Of a stretch of 64,000 bases of DNA, positions 9,505 to 17,908 are shown one piece after another (the first letter of the stretch is position 1; each line of letters begins with the position of its first letter). The notes below the pieces were generated by a model, which was given only the letters and a program-made list of their open reading frames with translations, was not told where the DNA came from and searched no databases. Made by a program: the position numbers and the translations under genes. The DNA lies in the NCBI RefSeq assembly GCF_000428525.1, contig NZ_AUAC01000002.1:310001-374000 (forward strand). Direction: 5' to 3'. The DNA comes from Hellea balneolensis DSM 19091. Lineage in GTDB: Bacteria; Pseudomonadota; Alphaproteobacteria; Caulobacterales; Maricaulaceae.

Positions 9505-10557
9505 TCAGCTTAACCCGAGCATTTTTCTGTTTGTATCTGTGTCCGCGGCGCCGCCCGCGAAATCGTCAAAGGCTTTGTCAGTTACGCGGATAATGTGATC
9601 ATTCACAAATTGTGCGCCTTCGCGCGCGCCGTCTTGATTATGTTTTAACGCGCATTCCCATTCAACCACGGCCCAACCATCGAAATCATAGGCCGAGAGT
9701 TTCGAAAAGATACCCTTGAAATCTATCTGCCCATCGCCGAGAGAACGGAAGCGCCCGGGACGTTCGACCCATCCCTGATAGCCGCCATAAACACCTGACT
9801 TGCCGTTCGGGCGGAATTCCGCATCCTTAACGTGGAACATTTTGATGCGGTCGTGATAATGATCAATAAAAGAAAGATAATCGAGCTGTTGAAGAATGAA
9901 ATGGCTCGGATCATAGAGGATGTTACAGCGGCTATGCCCGTCAACTTCTTCGAGGAAACGCTCAAATGTTACGCCGTCATGCAGGTCTTCACCGGGATGA
10001 ATTTCATAGCACACATTTACGCCGCACTCATCATAGTAATCCAGAATAGGACGCCAACGTTTCGCGAGTTCTTTAAATCCCTCCTCCACAAGTCCGGCTG
10101 GACGCTGCGGCCACGGATACATAAAGGGCCAGACGAGCGCACCTGGGAAACTGACGCTATTGGTAAGACCCATACGCTCTGAGGCTTTCGCCGCAAATTT
10201 GACTTGCTCTACAGCCCAGCGCTGACGGTCATCAGGCTTTCCATGAAGATGCTTTGGCGCAAAAGCGTCGAAGGCCGTATCATAGGCGGGATGAACGGCG
10301 ACGAGTTGTCCTTGAATATGGGTTGAAAGCTCTGTGACTTCTACACCCCATTCTTTGCATTTACCCAAATATTCGTCGCAATAATCTTGGCTTTCTGCCG
10401 CGCGTTGAAGATCAATACAGACGGGATTATCGGAAGGAATTTGCACGCCTTTATATCCCGCATCTGCCATCCACTTACAGGCGTTTTCCAGCGTATCAAA
10501 CGGCGCATCACCCATAAATTGCGCAAGGAAAATAGCTGGGCCTTTAATCGTCTTCAT
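9505..10557 (-). CDS. cytoplasmic sugar phosphate isomerase/epimerase family TIM barrel
   Basis: 350-aa TIM-barrel protein of the AP-endonuclease-2 family, without a signal peptide. Metal-site segments include VCYEIHPGEDLHD, NILYDPSHF, MFHVKDAEF and AVVEWECALKH. The ATG at 10557 forms an ATGA overlap with the stop of the upstream oxidoreductase and is preceded by GGAGATAAAACA, so this start is favoured over the one at 10575. Larger members of this family occur with Gfo/Idh/MocA oxidoreductases in inositol, keto-sugar and glycoside catabolism. The likely role is isomerisation or cleavage of a keto-sugar intermediate. Confidence 0.85.
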   Translation of the reverse strand: MKTIKGPAIFLAQFMGDAPFDTLENACKWMADAGYKGVQIPSDNPVCIDLQRAAESQDYCDEYLGKCKEWGVEVTELSTHIQGQLVAVHPAYDTAFDAFAPKHLHGKPDDRQRWAVEQVKFAAKASERMGLTNSVSFPGALVWPFMYPWPQRPAGLVEEGFKELAKRWRPILDYYDECGVNVCYEIHPGEDLHDGVTFERFLEEVDGHSRCNILYDPSHFILQQLDYLSFIDHYHDRIKMFHVKDAEFRPNGKSGVYGGYQGWVERPGRFRSLGDGQIDFKGIFSKLSAYDFDGWAVVEWECALKHNQDGAREGAQFVNDHIIRVTDKAFDDFAGGAADTDTNRKMLGLS

Positions 10558-11687
10558 TGTTTTATCTCCGTCCATGCCGAGTCATTTTCGCTACTTTCCA
10601 AAAGCGCTTCAATGAAGGCCATTCCCCGCACCGCCGCATCAATGCCAGAGGCTACGCCGCCTTGACTTCGTAGAGCTTTTCCAAACTCGCGATAACAATT
10701 GGCAAAAGCCTCAATATAGCCTTCGGGATGCCCTGGCGGCGTGCGGAACCAGCCTTGCGCACCTTCGCTCAGGTAGCCTTGGGCGGCCCGAATAAGCTCA
10801 GTTGGGCGGTCGGAATATGTACGTTTAAGCGTATTTGGTTCTTCCTGATGCCATTCGAGGCCACCCGTCTCGCCATAAACGCGAATGGACAGACCATTTT
10901 CAACACCCACGCATACTTGCGAAGCTGAGAGTGTTCCTTTGACGCCATCTTCCATCTTAAATAGCGCGGACCCATCATCGTCTAATCGCCGCCCCTCTAC
11001 GAATATAGATAAATCAGCGGCAACATGGGTCATCCGCTTGCCTGTCATAAATTCCGCAAGGTTGTGCGCATGAGTGCCAATGTCGCCCATACAGCCTGAA
11101 CCTCCTGATCTGGCGGGGTCGGTTCGCCAATCTGCCTGCTTATTTTCCACCTCTGTGGCTAGCCAGCCTTGTATGTATTCAACAAAGACTTTGCGAACTT
11201 TACCAATGCCGCCGCTCTCAATGATGCCGCGAGCCTCGCCAACCAAAGGATAGCCGAGATAAGTATGTGTCAGACCATAAGCGAGCCCATTATTCGCTTG
11301 GACAATTTTACGAAGCTCTAGAGCCTCTTCAAGATTAAGTGTCGCGGGCTTATCCGAGAGTACACTAAAACCAGCTTCGAGCGCGGCTTTCGCCACAGGA
11401 AAATGAACATGGTTAGGCGTCACAATCGCCACAAATTCCATACGCTCATTTGCGGGAAGAGCTGCTTCGGTTCTCATCATCTCATTAAAGTCGGTATAAG
11501 AGCGCGCCGGGGCGACCCCTAAGGCTTCTCCAGTTATGCGGCAATTTTCAGGATCGCGGGAGAACGCACCGCAGACAAGCTCTATATCACCATCTAGACG
11601 CGCGGCTAGGCGGTGGACATCACCGATAAAGGCGCCTTGGCCTCCGCCAACCATGCCCATTCTGATCTTTCCGCTGGATTGCGTCAT
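10554..11687 (-). CDS. Gfo/Idh/MocA family NAD(P)-dependent oxidoreductase
   Basis: 377 aa. The N-terminal Rossmann motif [12 protein letters not shown] is followed by the family hallmark [12 protein letters not shown], where the Lys of the DKP motif is catalytic. The C-terminal half is the alpha/beta substrate domain ([19 protein letters not shown], with a typical D-x3-H). No signal peptide is seen, so it is cytoplasmic. It is the first gene of the operon, 17 bases or so behind a predicted promoter with a LacI-type operator. Related enzymes oxidise or reduce inositols, keto-sugars and 3-keto-glycosides; which substrate applies here is unknown. Confidence 0.9.
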   Translation of the reverse strand: MTQSSGKIRMGMVGGGQGAFIGDVHRLAARLDGDIELVCGAFSRDPENCRITGEALGVAPARSYTDFNEMMRTEAALPANERMEFVAIVTPNHVHFPVAKAALEAGFSVLSDKPATLNLEEALELRKIVQANNGLAYGLTHTYLGYPLVGEARGIIESGGIGKVRKVFVEYIQGWLATEVENKQADWRTDPARSGGSGCMGDIGTHAHNLAEFMTGKRMTHVAADLSIFVEGRRLDDDGSALFKMEDGVKGTLSASQVCVGVENGLSIRVYGETGGLEWHQEEPNTLKRTYSDRPTELIRAAQGYLSEGAQGWFRTPPGHPEGYIEAFANCYREFGKALRSQGGVASGIDAAVRGMAFIEALLESSENDSAWTEIKQ

Positions 11688-11710
11688 GAAGGTTCCCCAG
11701 CACCTTAGTG

Positions 11711-11738
11711 CTTATAATGTTCCTGCCATTTTTGACAG
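11711..11738 (-). promoter_or_regulatory. predicted sigma-70-type promoter of the carbohydrate-oxidation operon
   Basis: On the minus strand CTGTCA (-35, 11738-11733) and TATAAG (-10, 11716-11711) are separated by 16 bases. The -10 is one mismatch from consensus and the -35 two. Initiation would fall about 17 bases before the oxidoreductase ATG. The -35 overlaps the palindrome at 11733-11746. Confidence 0.5.
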
Positions 11739-11759
11739 CGTTGTCATTAAAAATATATT
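11732..11759 (+). promoter_or_regulatory. predicted strong plus-strand promoter
   Basis: TTGACA (11732-11737) and TATATT (11754-11759) are spaced 16 bases apart, with a consensus -35. It faces the small lipoprotein gene at 11869 and the two stem-loops at 11785-11828. Its -35 shares the palindrome that overlaps the divergent operon promoter. Confidence 0.55.
11733..11746. promoter_or_regulatory. LacI-family-like operator palindrome
   Basis: TGACAGCGTTGTCA is a 14-bp inverted repeat, perfect but for one pair, with the central CG step typical of LacI/GalR operators. It overlaps the -35 elements of both divergent promoters, so a bound repressor would block both. No LacI-family gene is in the window, so the regulator would be encoded elsewhere. 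Confidence 0.5.
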
Positions 11760-11784
11760 TCACGCTATCGACGCAGAATGTCAA

Positions 11785-11832
11785 GCCCTCGCCATGAGGG
11801 CAAAAGTAAAACAAGGACAACAGTCCTTTTCA
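11785..11832 (+). ncRNA. two stem-loops, possible short RNA or leader attenuator
   Basis: GCCCTC-gccat-GAGGGC (11785-11801) is followed by AAGGAC-aaca-GTCCTT (11813-11828) and then TTCATTT. The second hairpin plus T-rich tail resembles an intrinsic terminator. Together with the strong promoter at 11732-11759 it would give a transcript of roughly 65 nt ending ahead of the lipoprotein gene. The T-tract is short, so termination may be partial. Function is unproven. Confidence 0.35.
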
Positions 11833-11868
11833 TTTGTGAAGCTGTTATTTGCCAGATAAGCATAGCCT

Positions 11869-12327
11869 ATGACACATTTCAAAGCTTTACTCATAATAGC
11901 TCTCACGGCCCTATCTCTTTCAGCATGCGCAACAGCTCCAGATCCGGAGAAAGTTTGCACATCAGAATGGATCAGCAAGCGCTCTGACAAAGCTATCTCT
12001 CGAATTGAGAAAAAAGCTGTTCGCTCAATCAAACCTCTCAAAAAAGCTGGCGAAAAATGGGCACAGGGTAAAACACCAAACCCGATTCAACTTTTTATGC
12101 TGAGTAATTCTCTGAAAAGTCTCGAAAAAGAGCTCAAGAATGGCCAAGGCATCAAAGATTTAAAAATGCTCTCGGCCACATGTAACGACCCTAAAATCAT
12201 ATCTAATGCAATGGACGGGTTTCTACGCAAACAAGGCCTGCCTGATAACATTATCAAATTCATCGAAGGCGTGGGTATCTATCAACAACTTATTGCGCCC
12301 GATCCTGCTCTTGCTAACCGCGCCTAA
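11869..12327 (+). CDS. small predicted lipoprotein of unknown function
   Basis: 152 aa. The N-terminus MTHFKALLIIALTALSLSAC is a lipoprotein signal ending at a lipobox (LSAC), so the mature protein starts at Cys20 and should be membrane anchored. The mature part is Lys-rich and mostly helical, with Cys32 and Cys108 possibly forming a disulphide. No catalytic motif or known domain was recognised. Spacing to the next gene is short, so it may be co-transcribed with trhO. Confidence 0.75.
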   Translation: MTHFKALLIIALTALSLSACATAPDPEKVCTSEWISKRSDKAISRIEKKAVRSIKPLKKAGEKWAQGKTPNPIQLFMLSNSLKSLEKELKNGQGIKDLKMLSATCNDPKIISNAMDGFLRKQGLPDNIIKFIEGVGIYQQLIAPDPALANRA

Positions 12328-12366
12328 TGATTGACGGCTGCGTTGCTGAGCAGTAAAGCGCGGCGC

Positions 12367-13281
12367 ATGACTTACTGCGTTGCCGCTCTCTATCATTTCA
12401 CGCGTCTAACTGACTATGAGCAGCTTAAGGCGCCTTTACAAGACATGTGCGATTTACTCGGAATTAAAGGCACTCTATTGCTCGCATATGAGGGAATAAA
12501 TGGCACAGTAGCCGGGCCTGATAATGCTATTGCCGATCTCTTAACGTTCTTGCGCGCCGATCCTCGCCTTCAGCATTTGGAGCACAAGGAGTCCCGCTCA
12601 GAAGACATGCCATTTTACCGCATGAAAGTCCGCCTAAAGCGCGAGATCGTCACAATGGGAGTAGAAGGTATAGACCCTAACGAGACTGTGGGCACCTATG
12701 TTGACCCTAAGGACTGGAATGACCTTATATCGGACCCAGATGTAGTCTTGATAGACACGCGTAATGATTATGAAGTCGAAATCGGAACATTCAAGGGCGC
12801 GTTAAATCCCGACACGCAAACTTTTCGTGAATTCCCGCAATGGGTAGAGGACAATCGCGAAAATTTAAACAAACCCAAAGTTGCTATGTTTTGCACAGGA
12901 GGTATAAGATGTGAAAAAGCAAGCTCTTTCATGAAGTTAAACGGATTTGATGATGTTTATCACCTTAAAGGCGGCATATTAAAATATTTAGAGACACAGC
13001 CTGAAAAAGAAAGCCTTTGGGAAGGAGACTGTTTTGTCTTTGATCAGCGCGTTGCTGTCAAACATGGCCTTGAAGAATCCGATTACGATCAGTGCTATGC
13101 GTGCCGTTACCCTATTACAGATAAAGAAAAAGCCTCTCCCCTCTATATAAAAGGTGTCTCCTGCCCACGCTGTCACAACAAAATGAGTGAAGAACAACGC
13201 GCCCGCTTTGCTGAACGGCAAAAACAAATTGCACTCGCCAAAAAGCGCGGCGAAGATCATTTGGGGCGCAAAGTCAGTTAA
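12367..13281 (+). CDS. trhO: tRNA uridine(34) hydroxylase, rhodanese family (TrhO/YceA)
   Basis: 304 aa from the ATG at 12367; an in-frame TTG at 12331 would add 12 residues, but [12 protein letters not shown] matches the usual family N-terminus. The order is an N-terminal acylphosphatase-like domain ([16 protein letters not shown]), a rhodanese domain with catalytic Cys176 in [10 protein letters not shown], then a Cys-rich C-terminal segment (QCYACRYPI...CPRCHNKM) like a metal site. The family catalyses O2-dependent hydroxylation of U34 to ho5U in tRNA. Its stop overlaps the next start as TAATG. Confidence 0.92.
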   Translation: MTYCVAALYHFTRLTDYEQLKAPLQDMCDLLGIKGTLLLAYEGINGTVAGPDNAIADLLTFLRADPRLQHLEHKESRSEDMPFYRMKVRLKREIVTMGVEGIDPNETVGTYVDPKDWNDLISDPDVVLIDTRNDYEVEIGTFKGALNPDTQTFREFPQWVEDNRENLNKPKVAMFCTGGIRCEKASSFMKLNGFDDVYHLKGGILKYLETQPEKESLWEGDCFVFDQRVAVKHGLEESDYDQCYACRYPITDKEKASPLYIKGVSCPRCHNKMSEEQRARFAERQKQIALAKKRGEDHLGRKVS

Positions 13282-13904
13282 TGGCTATCCTTTGGTCATT
13301 CCGCAGATGTCCTTATGCCATGCGCGGCCGGATGGGACTGAAAGTGAGCGGCATAGACTATGAACACCGAGAAATTATCTTAAGGGACAAACCCAAGACT
13401 ATGCTTGACGCATCACCCAAAGGCACCGTTCCTGTTTTTATTAAAGATGATGGAAACGTTATTGAAGAAAGTTTAGACTTACTCCATTGGGCTCTTTCAC
13501 GAAATGATCCTTTAGGTTGGCTTGACTGCGATTTGGAAGCTGCAAATACACTCATCATGGCGAACGATACAGATTTCAAACATCATCTGGACCGCTATAA
13601 ATATGCTAGCCGCTATAGTGAGGATGCCAAGCGGGGCGATACGGACCTAAGTCATCGCTTGGAGGCTGAGAAACACATTCAAACTCTAGAGAATTTCCTA
13701 GAGTCAGGCCCTTATCTTTTAGGCGAGAAGCAAACGATTGCCGATATCGCTATCTTCCCCTTTATGCGGCAATTTTCAAATGTCGAGCCTGACTGGTGGA
13801 ACAGCGGACCTTACCCTAAAACGCTAAAATGGCTCTCACAGCATGTTGAGTCAGAACTGTTCAAATCCATTATGATAAAATACCCGCTTTGGACATCTTT
13901 ATAA
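13281..13904 (+). CDS. glutathione S-transferase family protein
   Basis: 207 aa with an N-terminal thioredoxin-fold domain beginning SFRRCPYAMRGRMGL. The CPYA motif puts a Cys, not Ser or Tyr, at the active-site position, as in omega/beta-like GSTs. The cis-Pro segment KGTVPVF and the glutathione-binding EESLDLLHW follow. The helical C-terminal domain carries the conserved GEKQTIADIAIFPF. It is translationally coupled to trhO (TAATG). The role is probably thiol transfer or dehydroascorbate-type reduction rather than classical conjugation. Confidence 0.85.
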   Translation: MAILWSFRRCPYAMRGRMGLKVSGIDYEHREIILRDKPKTMLDASPKGTVPVFIKDDGNVIEESLDLLHWALSRNDPLGWLDCDLEAANTLIMANDTDFKHHLDRYKYASRYSEDAKRGDTDLSHRLEAEKHIQTLENFLESGPYLLGEKQTIADIAIFPFMRQFSNVEPDWWNSGPYPKTLKWLSQHVESELFKSIMIKYPLWTSL

Positions 13905-14021
13905 GCGCTGTTTTCATGAAAGATGACTTTGGGGTAAATTTTTCTGCCAAAGCCAGTCATAACGGCTTGTCGTTGCAAATGCTTGTGGATATGCCCGCAA
14001 AGTAGCTTGGAAAGAGACATC

Positions 14022-16223
14022 ATGGACCGCGCCGCAATTGTAGACCAAAATTTCAAGCGCCGCGTCGCTCAAGGAGATTTCCCGGCAAGTCTCAGCGATT
14101 TATCTCTAAAACAATCAGGGCTAACGAAAGCTGGCTTGAGCGAAATTTTCCACGCGCAAATTCTTAGTCGTCATTTGGATATCATCGCACGAAAACTCTC
14201 GAAAGCCGGACAAGGCTTTTACACTATTGGCTCATCTGGTCACGAAGGTAACGCCGCAATCGCCTGGGCTATGCGACCCACCGATATGGCGTTTTTACAT
14301 TATCGCGGCGCAGCGTTTCAAATTGCTCGCTCTCGCCAGGTTCCAGGACAGACGCCACTCTGGGATATGCTGCTGAGTTTTACGGCATCTTCTGAAGATC
14401 CCATATCAGGCGGTCGGCACAAAGTTCTAGGTTCGAAACCTTTGAACATTCCTCCGCAAACCTCAACAATTGCTTCTCACCTTCCCAAAGCTGTTGGCGC
14501 GGCCTTTAGCATTGGCCTTACGAAGCGCATTAAACCTGAACATCAGCAAATACCAACAGATGGTATTGTTGTCTGCAGCTTTGGCGACGCCTCTTTAAAT
14601 CATTCAACAGCTCAAGGCGCGATAAATACAGCGAGTTGGAGCGCCTATCAGAACAGCGCCGTGCCAATGGTCTTCGTCTGTGAAGATAATGGTATTGGCA
14701 TTTCTACAAAAACGCCGCGCGGTTGGGTGCAAGCTTCAATCGAGTCGCGTCCGGGATTGGAATATATAAGCTGTAATGGTCTAGACGTGATTGAGACTTA
14801 CGCCAAGGCTAGTGAAGCGCAGCGCATTGCGCGGGCCCGTAAAAAACCCGTCTTTCTTCATATGTCCTGCATCCGCCTTTATGGTCATGCTGGCCCAGAT
14901 ATCCAGACAGTCTATCTTTCAAAAGAAGAGGTTGAAGCTCAAGAAGCCCAAGACCCGCTTTTGCATACGGCAAGGCATATCGTTGAAAATAATATCATGA
15001 CGCCCGAAGAGATATTAGGCCTTTATAACGATACAACTGATCGCGTTGCCCGAACAGCCCGGCAAGTTGTTAAACGCCCAAAACTCACGACACCTGAAGA
15101 AGTCAGTGCCAGCCTCATTCCTCCAGGGCGCAAATACGAAAAACTCTCACCTTCTTGTCATGAGAATAGAGACTCTCTTTTTGGCAAAAGTGATATGAGG
15201 GCTATGGGTGAGCCACAACACATGGCCAAACTGATAAATTTTACCATGACAGATCTTATGAACGCACATGAAGACATCATCATGATGGGCGAGGATATTG
15301 GTCATAAAGGCGGCGTTTATGGCGTCACGCAGCGTCTTCAAAAACGCTTTGGTCCACACCGCATGATTGACACGCTTTTAGATGAACAATCAATATTAGG
15401 TTTGGGTATTGGTCTTGCCCATAACGGTTTTACGCCCATGCCAGAAATTCAATTCCTTGCCTATCTACACAATGCAGAGGATCAAATCAGAGGCGAAGCG
15501 GCAACTCTGCCATTCTTCTCAAATGGGCAATTTACCAACCCCATGGTGATGCGTGTTGCGGGGCTTGGCTATCAGCGCGGATTTGGTGGACACTTTCATA
15601 ATGACAATTCCCTTGCAGTCTTACGCGATATTCCGGGCCTTATCATAGCCTGTCCTTCCAATGGTCGTGACGCCGCCCTTATGCTGCGCGAGGCCGTGCG
15701 GCTTGCCCGTGAAGAACAGCGTATAGTCGCCTTGATAGAACCTATTGCACTTTACATGACCCGTGACCTTCATGAAGAAAATGACGGCGCTTGGGCATTT
15801 GATTACCCCAAGAATGGAACATTGCCCGTCGGTGAAATTGGAGTTTCCGGGGACGGTAAAGACATCGCAATCGTTAGCTACGGAAACGGCTATTTCCTTT
15901 CACTCCAAGCTGCAAAAGAGCTAAAGGACACATATAATATCAAGTGCAAGGTAATTGACTTACGCTGGCTCGCACCCCTAGCGGAAACCTCTTTATTGGT
16001 CGAAACAAAAGAGAGCCGAAATATTCTTATTGTCGATGAGTGCCGCAAAACAGGCTCGCAGGGCGAGGCTTTACACACACTGTTCAGTTCGCGAACCGAT
16101 ATTCCGACCTCATTATTAGCTTCTGATGACTGTTTTATTGCAACAGGCCCTGCTTATGGCGCTACGATGCCTTCAAAAGACAGCATCATCGAAGCCGCTC
16201 TAAAAGCTCATGAGGGAGCTTGA
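14022..16223 (+). CDS. fused E1 alpha-beta thiamine-diphosphate 2-oxoacid dehydrogenase
   Basis: 733 aa from the ATG at 14022, preceded by GGAAAGAG; an upstream TTG is less likely. The alpha-like half has the ThDP signature GDASLNHST (Gly188) to EDNGIGIST (Asn223). The beta-like half starts around residue 400 with MGEDIGHKGGVYGVT, followed by DEQSILGLGIGLAHNG and the transketolase C-domain. E1 of branched-chain or acetoin-type complexes is usually two chains; here they are fused. No E2 or E3 gene is adjacent, so the acyl acceptor is unclear. It lies one base ahead of a FabD-like gene, suggesting use of the acyl product in a synthase pathway. Confidence 0.85.
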   Translation: MDRAAIVDQNFKRRVAQGDFPASLSDLSLKQSGLTKAGLSEIFHAQILSRHLDIIARKLSKAGQGFYTIGSSGHEGNAAIAWAMRPTDMAFLHYRGAAFQIARSRQVPGQTPLWDMLLSFTASSEDPISGGRHKVLGSKPLNIPPQTSTIASHLPKAVGAAFSIGLTKRIKPEHQQIPTDGIVVCSFGDASLNHSTAQGAINTASWSAYQNSAVPMVFVCEDNGIGISTKTPRGWVQASIESRPGLEYISCNGLDVIETYAKASEAQRIARARKKPVFLHMSCIRLYGHAGPDIQTVYLSKEEVEAQEAQDPLLHTARHIVENNIMTPEEILGLYNDTTDRVARTARQVVKRPKLTTPEEVSASLIPPGRKYEKLSPSCHENRDSLFGKSDMRAMGEPQHMAKLINFTMTDLMNAHEDIIMMGEDIGHKGGVYGVTQRLQKRFGPHRMIDTLLDEQSILGLGIGLAHNGFTPMPEIQFLAYLHNAEDQIRGEAATLPFFSNGQFTNPMVMRVAGLGYQRGFGGHFHNDNSLAVLRDIPGLIIACPSNGRDAALMLREAVRLAREEQRIVALIEPIALYMTRDLHEENDGAWAFDYPKNGTLPVGEIGVSGDGKDIAIVSYGNGYFLSLQAAKELKDTYNIKCKVIDLRWLAPLAETSLLVETKESRNILIVDECRKTGSQGEALHTLFSSRTDIPTSLLASDDCFIATGPAYGATMPSKDSIIEAALKAHEGA

Positions 16224-16224
16224 T

Positions 16225-17244
16225 ATGGCGCATCAAAAAGCACTTGTTATTTGTCCGGGCCGCGGCGTTTATAATAAAACCGAACTTGGTTATCTGAATA
16301 AATTCCACGGCGACAAGAAAGAGCTCATATCCAGCTTTGACGCGATAAGAACCACGGAAGAACAAGATGCAATCTCAGCGCTTGACAACGCCGAGCGGTT
16401 TTCAGTCTCTAAATTCACGAGAGGCGATAATGCATCCGGCCTTATCTATGCGTGCTCTTATGCGGATTTCCAATCGATTGATCGCAAGAAATATGACATT
16501 GTAGGCGTTACCGGCAATTCCATGGGCTGGTACACGGCCCTCGCTTGTAGCGGAGCTCTTTCGGCACAAGATGGGTTTCATGTCGTCAACACAATGGGCC
16601 GCATCATGCAAGGCAATGCTATTGGCGGACAAATCCTATACCCTTTTAATGATGAAAACTGGATAGAAAGCCCCGCGAAAAAATCTGAACTTGAGTCCTT
16701 GGCCTCAGATATCGAAGGGCTTTATATTTCTATTTATCTTGGCGGTATGATTGTTTTCGCGGGCACCGATACGGCATTAAAAACTCTCGAAGACAGACTC
16801 CCAGCTCAAGGGCGTTTTCCAATGCGGTTGATGAACCATTCAGGATTTCATTCAGAACTTCAATCTGAAAACTCAATACAAGGTAAGGCAGCCTTGCCAG
16901 AAACTCTATTTTCTCAACCCAATATACCTCTCATTGATGGCCGAGGCCATCTGTGGCATCCTCAGACCGTGGAACTTGGGGATCTGTGGAATTATACCTT
17001 TGGGAAGCAAGTCACAGAGACATATGACTTCACTAAAGCTGTCGCCAATAGCGTCAAAGAACTCGCCCCGGATATTGTTATCGTCTTAGGCCCCGGAACA
17101 ACATTAGGCGGGGCAACTGCACAAGCTTTAATTTCCTGTGGATGGGAATCCCTGAACACAAAAAAGGATTTCACTGATAGGCAAGAAAATGCGCCATATT
17201 TGGCCGCTATGGGTTTAGAAACCCAACGAAAATGGGTCATTTAA
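16225..17244 (+). CDS. FabD-like ACP S-malonyltransferase family acyltransferase
   Basis: 339 aa from the ATG at 16225, with GAGGGAG just upstream. The nucleophile Ser99 lies in GNSMGWYTAL, corresponding to the GHSxG of malonyl transferases with His replaced by Asn. A candidate catalytic His lies in MNHSGFHSEL, and the C-terminal region has GPGTTLGGATAQAL. It is more divergent than housekeeping FabD and is paired with the fused E1 enzyme rather than with fabG/acpP. It probably moves an acyl group to a carrier or CoA; donor and acceptor are unknown. Confidence 0.75.
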   Translation: MAHQKALVICPGRGVYNKTELGYLNKFHGDKKELISSFDAIRTTEEQDAISALDNAERFSVSKFTRGDNASGLIYACSYADFQSIDRKKYDIVGVTGNSMGWYTALACSGALSAQDGFHVVNTMGRIMQGNAIGGQILYPFNDENWIESPAKKSELESLASDIEGLYISIYLGGMIVFAGTDTALKTLEDRLPAQGRFPMRLMNHSGFHSELQSENSIQGKAALPETLFSQPNIPLIDGRGHLWHPQTVELGDLWNYTFGKQVTETYDFTKAVANSVKELAPDIVIVLGPGTTLGGATAQALISCGWESLNTKKDFTDRQENAPYLAAMGLETQRKWVI

Positions 17245-17360
17245 GGCGCCGTTAACCCTAAATCTACTTATCAACAAAGCACCTAACACTACATCTTGTA
17301 ATAAATTCCGTTCAAGCTAGCGTTTACACAAGAAGAATCGCATCAGACGATTCTCGGTGA

Positions 17361-17906
17361 ATGGAAATGCGAATGAGTTTTGCAGACGATAGATGTATTA
17401 GGCCCAATCCGTCCTTGAAAGGCGCCGTCTCCATGCGGCCTAATCCAATTGACGTTTTCTCACGCCTCGCGACGGCAGAAGGATATGACCATGAGCGCGT
17501 GGATTTAAACGAACTTCATCTTTCACTACCCGGACTGTGGTGTGATCATGATGTCTCGATAACTTGGAATCTCGGGACTGAACAGGTTCAGATTTTTCTG
17601 ATTTTTGAAGGCCGCACTCCTGGCGGACGGTCTGACGATATTTGCCGCCTCATGTCATTGATAAATGAGCGGCTCTCTGCGGGACATTTTGATTATTGGG
17701 ACAAGAATGAAGCCTTGGTTTACCGCAATGCGGCCTCATTACGAGGCGGGGCTACATTACGGACTGAACAAGCCATGGATATGCTAGCCTTAGCACTTGA
17801 CGCTGCTGAACGCGGCTATCCTGCATGCCAATATGTCATTTGGGCCGGAAAATCTCCAGAAGACGCTCTAACATCTGCTCTGGTCGATTTAGCAGCGAAT
17901 CCGTAA
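17361..17906 (+). CDS. YbjN-domain protein
   Basis: 181 aa, soluble, matching alphaproteobacterial YbjN-like (bacterial sensory transduction regulator-like) proteins: an LPGLWCDHDVSITWN core, then HFDYWDKNEALVYRN and a helical C-terminus ending in CQYVIWAGKSPEDAL. The first 20-25 residues are poorly conserved in character and a start at MRPNPIDVF is possible. The gene ends two bases before proC, an arrangement consistent with one transcript. Biochemical function is unknown; members are thought to act as chaperone-like or stress-linked proteins. Confidence 0.8.
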   Translation: MEMRMSFADDRCIRPNPSLKGAVSMRPNPIDVFSRLATAEGYDHERVDLNELHLSLPGLWCDHDVSITWNLGTEQVQIFLIFEGRTPGGRSDDICRLMSLINERLSAGHFDYWDKNEALVYRNAASLRGGATLRTEQAMDMLALALDAAERGYPACQYVIWAGKSPEDALTSALVDLAANP

Positions 17907-17908
17907 CC

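Noticed and set aside
12331-12366. TTG start adding 12 residues to TrhO
   Set aside because: The ATG at 12367 gives the typical family N-terminus and the extra residues have no match in character.
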